Shown piece by piece: positions 5,334-5,634 of a DNA stretch of 5,634 nt. Below the pieces are notes generated by a model. That model worked only from the letters and a program-made list of their open reading frames with translations. It was not told the origin of the DNA and searched no databases. The stretch is taken from NCBI GenBank assembly GCA_002382645.1, contig DFYP01000158.1, forward strand, positions 19,690 through 25,323. Reading direction: 5' to 3'. Positions within the stretch are counted from its first letter, which is position 1; every line of letters begins with the position of its first letter. The position numbers and the translations under genes were made by a program. Source of the stretch: Desulfovibrio sp. UBA4079 (GTDB taxonomy: Bacteria; Desulfobacterota; Desulfovibrionia; Desulfovibrionales; Desulfovibrionaceae).

Positions 5334-5634
5334 GCTTCCAGTGCGAGGCCGCGTCCCCGGCCCGGCGCACGAAGCGCCAGAGGGGCCGGGTCTCCTCGGG
5401 CGCGGCCTGCTCGCCGCCCGTGCGCAGCAGCGCCCGGTAGCGCACCCGCACCCGTTCCAGACCGCCCTCCTCCCGCCGCTCCTGGACCTCGGCCTCCAGG
5501 AGCACGATCTCAGGGGCCCCGCCGCGCGGCCCCCGGGCGGTGAGCTGGGCCACGGCCTCGGGCTCGACGAACTGGTCCAGGTCGGCCAGGTCGCCCCGGC
5601 CCAGGGCACTGAGGATGCGGGCAAACACGGCCTT
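5314..5634 (-). CDS. Tim44-like domain protein, N-terminus cut by window edge
   Basis: The last 106 residues of a protein whose start lies beyond the window. The segment resembles the C-terminal half of the Tim44-like domain: a helix-rich VFARILSALGRGDLADLDQFVEPEAVAQL stretch, then strands with LLEAEVQERREEGGLERVRVRYRALL, ending in W-R-F-V-R and W-K-L-E-A-V. In mitochondria this fold links the import motor to the membrane; bacterial members often have an N-terminal membrane anchor and poorly defined roles. The reading frame is open to the window edge; a GTG at 5628 is possible but gives too short a domain, so a truncated gene is the better call. It ends in TAG 52 nt before the methyltransferase. 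Family assignment rests on pattern resemblance of a partial sequence. Confidence 0.7.
   Translation of the reverse strand, partial: KAVFARILSALGRGDLADLDQFVEPEAVAQLTARGPRGGAPEIVLLEAEVQERREEGGLERVRVRYRALLRTGGEQAAPEETRPLWRFVRRAGDAASHWKLEAVED

Noticed and set aside
1..5634. CRISPR arrays, tRNA/rRNA genes, insertion sequences, attachment sites
   Set aside because: No regularly spaced repeats, RNA gene signatures, transposase motifs or mobile-element ends were seen; composition is uniform across the window.

Overview
The window is 5.6 kb of GC-rich DNA with every supported gene on the minus strand. The strongest clue to the organism is a complete dsrC gene, encoding the sulfur-carrier partner of dissimilatory sulfite reductase. 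Its 105-residue length and its C-terminal cysteines, C93 and C104, match the form found in sulfate-reducing Desulfovibrio-type bacteria. With the high GC content, this points to a sulfate reducer of the Desulfovibrionaceae or close relatives. The lineage is an inference from gene content. Both ends of the window cut a gene.

In the direction of transcription (high to low coordinates) there are three blocks. Block 1 (5634-2815): the end of a Tim44-like domain protein is followed by a probable class I SAM methyltransferase with a TTG start. Its stop overlaps, by an ATGA, the start of a 575-residue YcaO-domain protein that ends in a run of TPR repeats. A good promoter candidate lies over the end of the Tim44-like gene, so the methyltransferase and YcaO genes probably form a two-gene unit. 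Block 2 (2750-2204): dsrC has its own promoter, a leader of about 130 nt with two hairpins, a strong Shine-Dalgarno and a strong intrinsic terminator. I see no convincing terminator between ycaO and dsrC. Block 3 (2182-1): rpmE (zinc-type ribosomal protein L31) has its own promoter and a long-stem terminator. A fresh promoter then drives a DUF1385 (YqhQ-type) membrane protein gene whose stop overlaps the start of prfA (release factor RF1). This rpmE-DUF1385-prfA order is a known conserved translation-related arrangement.

The part least explained by known biology is the YcaO-TPR/methyltransferase pair beside dsrC. All three YcaO ATP/Mg motifs are intact. No C-terminal PxPxP tail, TfuA partner or precursor peptide is visible, so it does not look like a standard azoline (TOMM) cluster. 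An amide or thioamide modification of a cellular protein, combined with methylation, is plausible but unproven.
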